Shown here: positions 22,049-23,736 of the stretch, in pieces | Layout of the letters: each line of letters begins with the position of its first letter | Numbering within the stretch: position 1 is the stretch's first letter | Assembly (NCBI GenBank): GCA_001797845.1 | Contig: MGQN01000001.1 | Location: forward strand, 32,061 to 55,796 | Source of the DNA: Deltaproteobacteria bacterium RBG_16_44_11 | GTDB taxonomy: Bacteria; Desulfobacterota; Syntrophia; Syntrophales; Smithellaceae | Length of the DNA: 23,736 nucleotides | Direction of reading: 5' to 3' | The notes under the pieces: generated by a model | Databases searched by the model: none | Told to the model about the DNA's origin: nothing | What the model saw: only the letters and a program-made list of their open reading frames with translations | Translations under genes and position numbers: made by a program

Positions 22049-23736
22049 ATGGTGATGACCATGATTGATCGCAATAAACCAACCCATCCACTCGGAACCA
22101 ATGCCCGTGTTTTGCTGACGAGTGTTTTTGGACCCTATGCTCAGGATGACGAATACGGAAGCCGGAAGATCAACCCGATGGAGCTTTATGAAAATCAGGT
22201 AACCCGGGTTCAAGGCGGCTTTTCCCTGCGCATGTTTCACCGCTCCTTCGGTCTGATGATGATTCATGCCAATCTGGAAGCGCCCTGCACACTCATGGAT
22301 TTTCCCACGCTTGACGGCTTCATGGAAGAAATCAGCCATCGGACCTACGACATTATCGGTATCAGCGCTATTCTCCCGAATATCGGCAAGGCCAAAAAGA
22401 TGTGTGAATTGATCCGGCAGCATCAGCCCGCCGCCAGGATCATCATCGGCGGGCATATCACCAACAAAGAAGGTCTTGATCAGCTGATTGACGCCGACAT
22501 TATTGTTCGCGGCGAGGGTATAAGGTGGTTTCAGCGTTATCTCGGACAGGATGACAGGGCCCCCATCAAACATCCCATAACCCTTTCCGGATTTGGCGGG
22601 CGAATGATGGGTGTCCGTCTGGGCCATCGACCGGGCGGCATTGCGGCTATTCTGATCCCCTCTGTCGGCTGTCCCGTTGGATGTAATTTCTGCTCTACTT
22701 CGGCATTGTTTGGCGGCAAAGGCAATTTTATCAATTTTTATGAGACCGGTGATGAACTCTTTGAGGTCATGTGCAAAATAGAAGAAAAACTTAAGGTGCA
22801 CTCCTTCTTTGTCCTGGATGAAAATTTTCTCCTCCACAAGAAAAGAGCGCTCAGATTACTGGAGCTGATGGAAAAAAACAATAAAAGCTGGGCCATATTC
22901 GTATTCGCCTCCGCCAGGGTTGTGCAATCCTATACCATTGATCAATTGGTGAGATTGGGTATCGGCTGGATATGGATGGGGATGGAAGGGGAAGAGAGCG
23001 CCTACGATAAACTAAAGGGAGTAGATACACGCGCCCTGGTCAAACTTCTGCAATCTCATGGTACCCGCGTCCTGGGCTCCTCAATTATTGGTCTGGAAAA
23101 CCAAAGACCGGAAAATATAGATGCGATCATTGATTATGCCGTCAGCCACGAAACGGTTTTCCACCAATTCATGCTTTATTCACCCATTCCGGGCACCCCT
23201 CTGTATGAAAAGCATAAGCAGGAGGGCACGCTCTTGCCTGAAGCGGAATTCTCCTATGCAGATGGTCACGGACAATACCGCTTTAATTACCGCCATTCAT
23301 ATATTAAAGACGGACAGGAAGAACAATATCTTTTGGATGCTTTTTTACGTGACTATAAACTCAATGGCCCCAGTTTGCTTCGCCTGATCAGGGTGCTGCT
23401 CAACGGGTGGCAAATGCACAAGGATCATCCCAGTAAACGGGTCCGGAAACGTATTGCCTGGGAGGTATCTCCGGTTCGTTCAATGTATGCCGGTGCCGTA
23501 TGGGCTATGCGGAAATTTTATCGCCAAAATAAACCGCTTCAAGATAAAGCAGATAAATTACTGAAGGATATTTATGCCGCGTTCGGATGGAAAACGCGCC
23601 TCCTTGCGCCTCTCTTGGGAAGCTTCGCCTATTTTACGCTAAAGAAGGAAGAACAGCGGTTGTCTGCAGGTTGGATATACGAACCCAGTTGTTTCTATGA
23701 ACAGAATCCGGAAGCACAGGCTTTGGAGCAGTCAAA
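22049..23736 (+). CDS. B12-binding-domain radical SAM protein, C-terminus cut by window edge
   Basis: At least 562 residues are visible and the frame is open at the right edge. ATGs at 22049, 22055 and 22061 are in frame; 22049 is taken because AGGTAG lies upstream, but any is possible. The N-terminal 190 residues resemble a cobalamin-binding domain (YDIIGISAILPNIGKAKKMCELIRQ, RIIIGGHITNKEGLDQLIDADIIVRGEG). The radical SAM cluster is C208, C212 and C215 (GCPVGCNFCSTSALFGG). VLDENFLLHKKRALRLLELM, IGWIWMGMEGEESAYDKLKG, GSSIIGLEN and YSPIPGTPLYEK are the expected later barrel strands. A basic C-terminal helical extension with SPVRSMYAGAVWAMRKF follows. No partner gene is seen in the window. Function is unknown; the class includes methyltransferases and ring-forming enzymes. 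Confidence 0.85.
   Translation, partial: MVMTMIDRNKPTHPLGTNARVLLTSVFGPYAQDDEYGSRKINPMELYENQVTRVQGGFSLRMFHRSFGLMMIHANLEAPCTLMDFPTLDGFMEEISHRTYDIIGISAILPNIGKAKKMCELIRQHQPAARIIIGGHITNKEGLDQLIDADIIVRGEGIRWFQRYLGQDDRAPIKHPITLSGFGGRMMGVRLGHRPGGIAAILIPSVGCPVGCNFCSTSALFGGKGNFINFYETGDELFEVMCKIEEKLKVHSFFVLDENFLLHKKRALRLLELMEKNNKSWAIFVFASARVVQSYTIDQLVRLGIGWIWMGMEGEESAYDKLKGVDTRALVKLLQSHGTRVLGSSIIGLENQRPENIDAIIDYAVSHETVFHQFMLYSPIPGTPLYEKHKQEGTLLPEAEFSYADGHGQYRFNYRHSYIKDGQEEQYLLDAFLRDYKLNGPSLLRLIRVLLNGWQMHKDHPSKRVRKRIAWEVSPVRSMYAGAVWAMRKFYRQNKPLQDKADKLLKDIYAAFGWKTRLLAPLLGSFAYFTLKKEEQRLSAGWIYEPSCFYEQNPEAQALEQS

Noticed and set aside
22022..22837. A 271-codon open frame on the minus strand
   Set aside because: It is the antisense shadow of the radical SAM gene, whose plus-strand frame has clear motifs; the minus translation has no recognisable domain.

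Overview
The window looks like a chromosomal segment from a strictly anaerobic Gram-negative bacterium of moderate GC content. A deltaproteobacterial (Desulfobacterota, perhaps Syntrophia-like) host is my best guess. The reasons are an oxygen-independent ribonucleotide reductase, a tungstate importer, two cobalamin-binding-type radical SAM proteins and a tripartite efflux pump that needs an outer membrane. The taxonomic guess is inference from gene content only.

Layout. (1) 1-1169, minus: 5' part of nrdD with a promoter carrying two NrdR-like boxes spaced 31 bp. Divergent from it is a small class I methyltransferase (1413-2033). (2) 8238 down to 2210, minus: a tightly packed six-gene run in transcription order PHP phosphoesterase, GT4 glycosyltransferase, SAM methyltransferase, alpha/alpha-toroid (prenyltransferase/squalene-cyclase-like) protein, hexapeptide-repeat acyltransferase, B12-type radical SAM enzyme. 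It looks like a pathway for a glycosylated lipid or surface glycoconjugate with no obvious textbook match. (3) 8385-9027, minus: a brnTA toxin-antitoxin pair that appears to sit in a single integron-type gene cassette. An attC-like site covers the antitoxin stop codon and a matching recombination core lies upstream of the toxin promoter. (4) 9053-10196: hairpin-rich intergenic DNA, a PaaI-type thioesterase with a problematic start codon, and a 182-bp MITE-like element. (5) 10197-12401, plus: a dynamin-like GTPase and a divergent HIT protein. (6) 16139 down to 12503, minus: a helix-turn-helix/periplasmic-binding-protein fusion regulator followed by tupA, tupB and tupC (tungstate ABC import). 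(7) 16334-21373, plus: TetR/CecR-like regulator, TolC-family channel, MacA-type adaptor, and separate ATPase and permease of a MacB-type exporter, with two ATGA overlaps. (8) 21552-21767: a stand-alone biotinyl-domain protein. (9) 22049 to the end: a second B12-type radical SAM protein, truncated by the window edge.

The observations I rate highest are the brnTA/attC cassette, the six-gene glycoconjugate-like operon, the HTH-PBP regulator of tungstate uptake, and the HIT protein with an altered histidine triad. No rRNA, tRNA, CRISPR array or transposase gene was seen.
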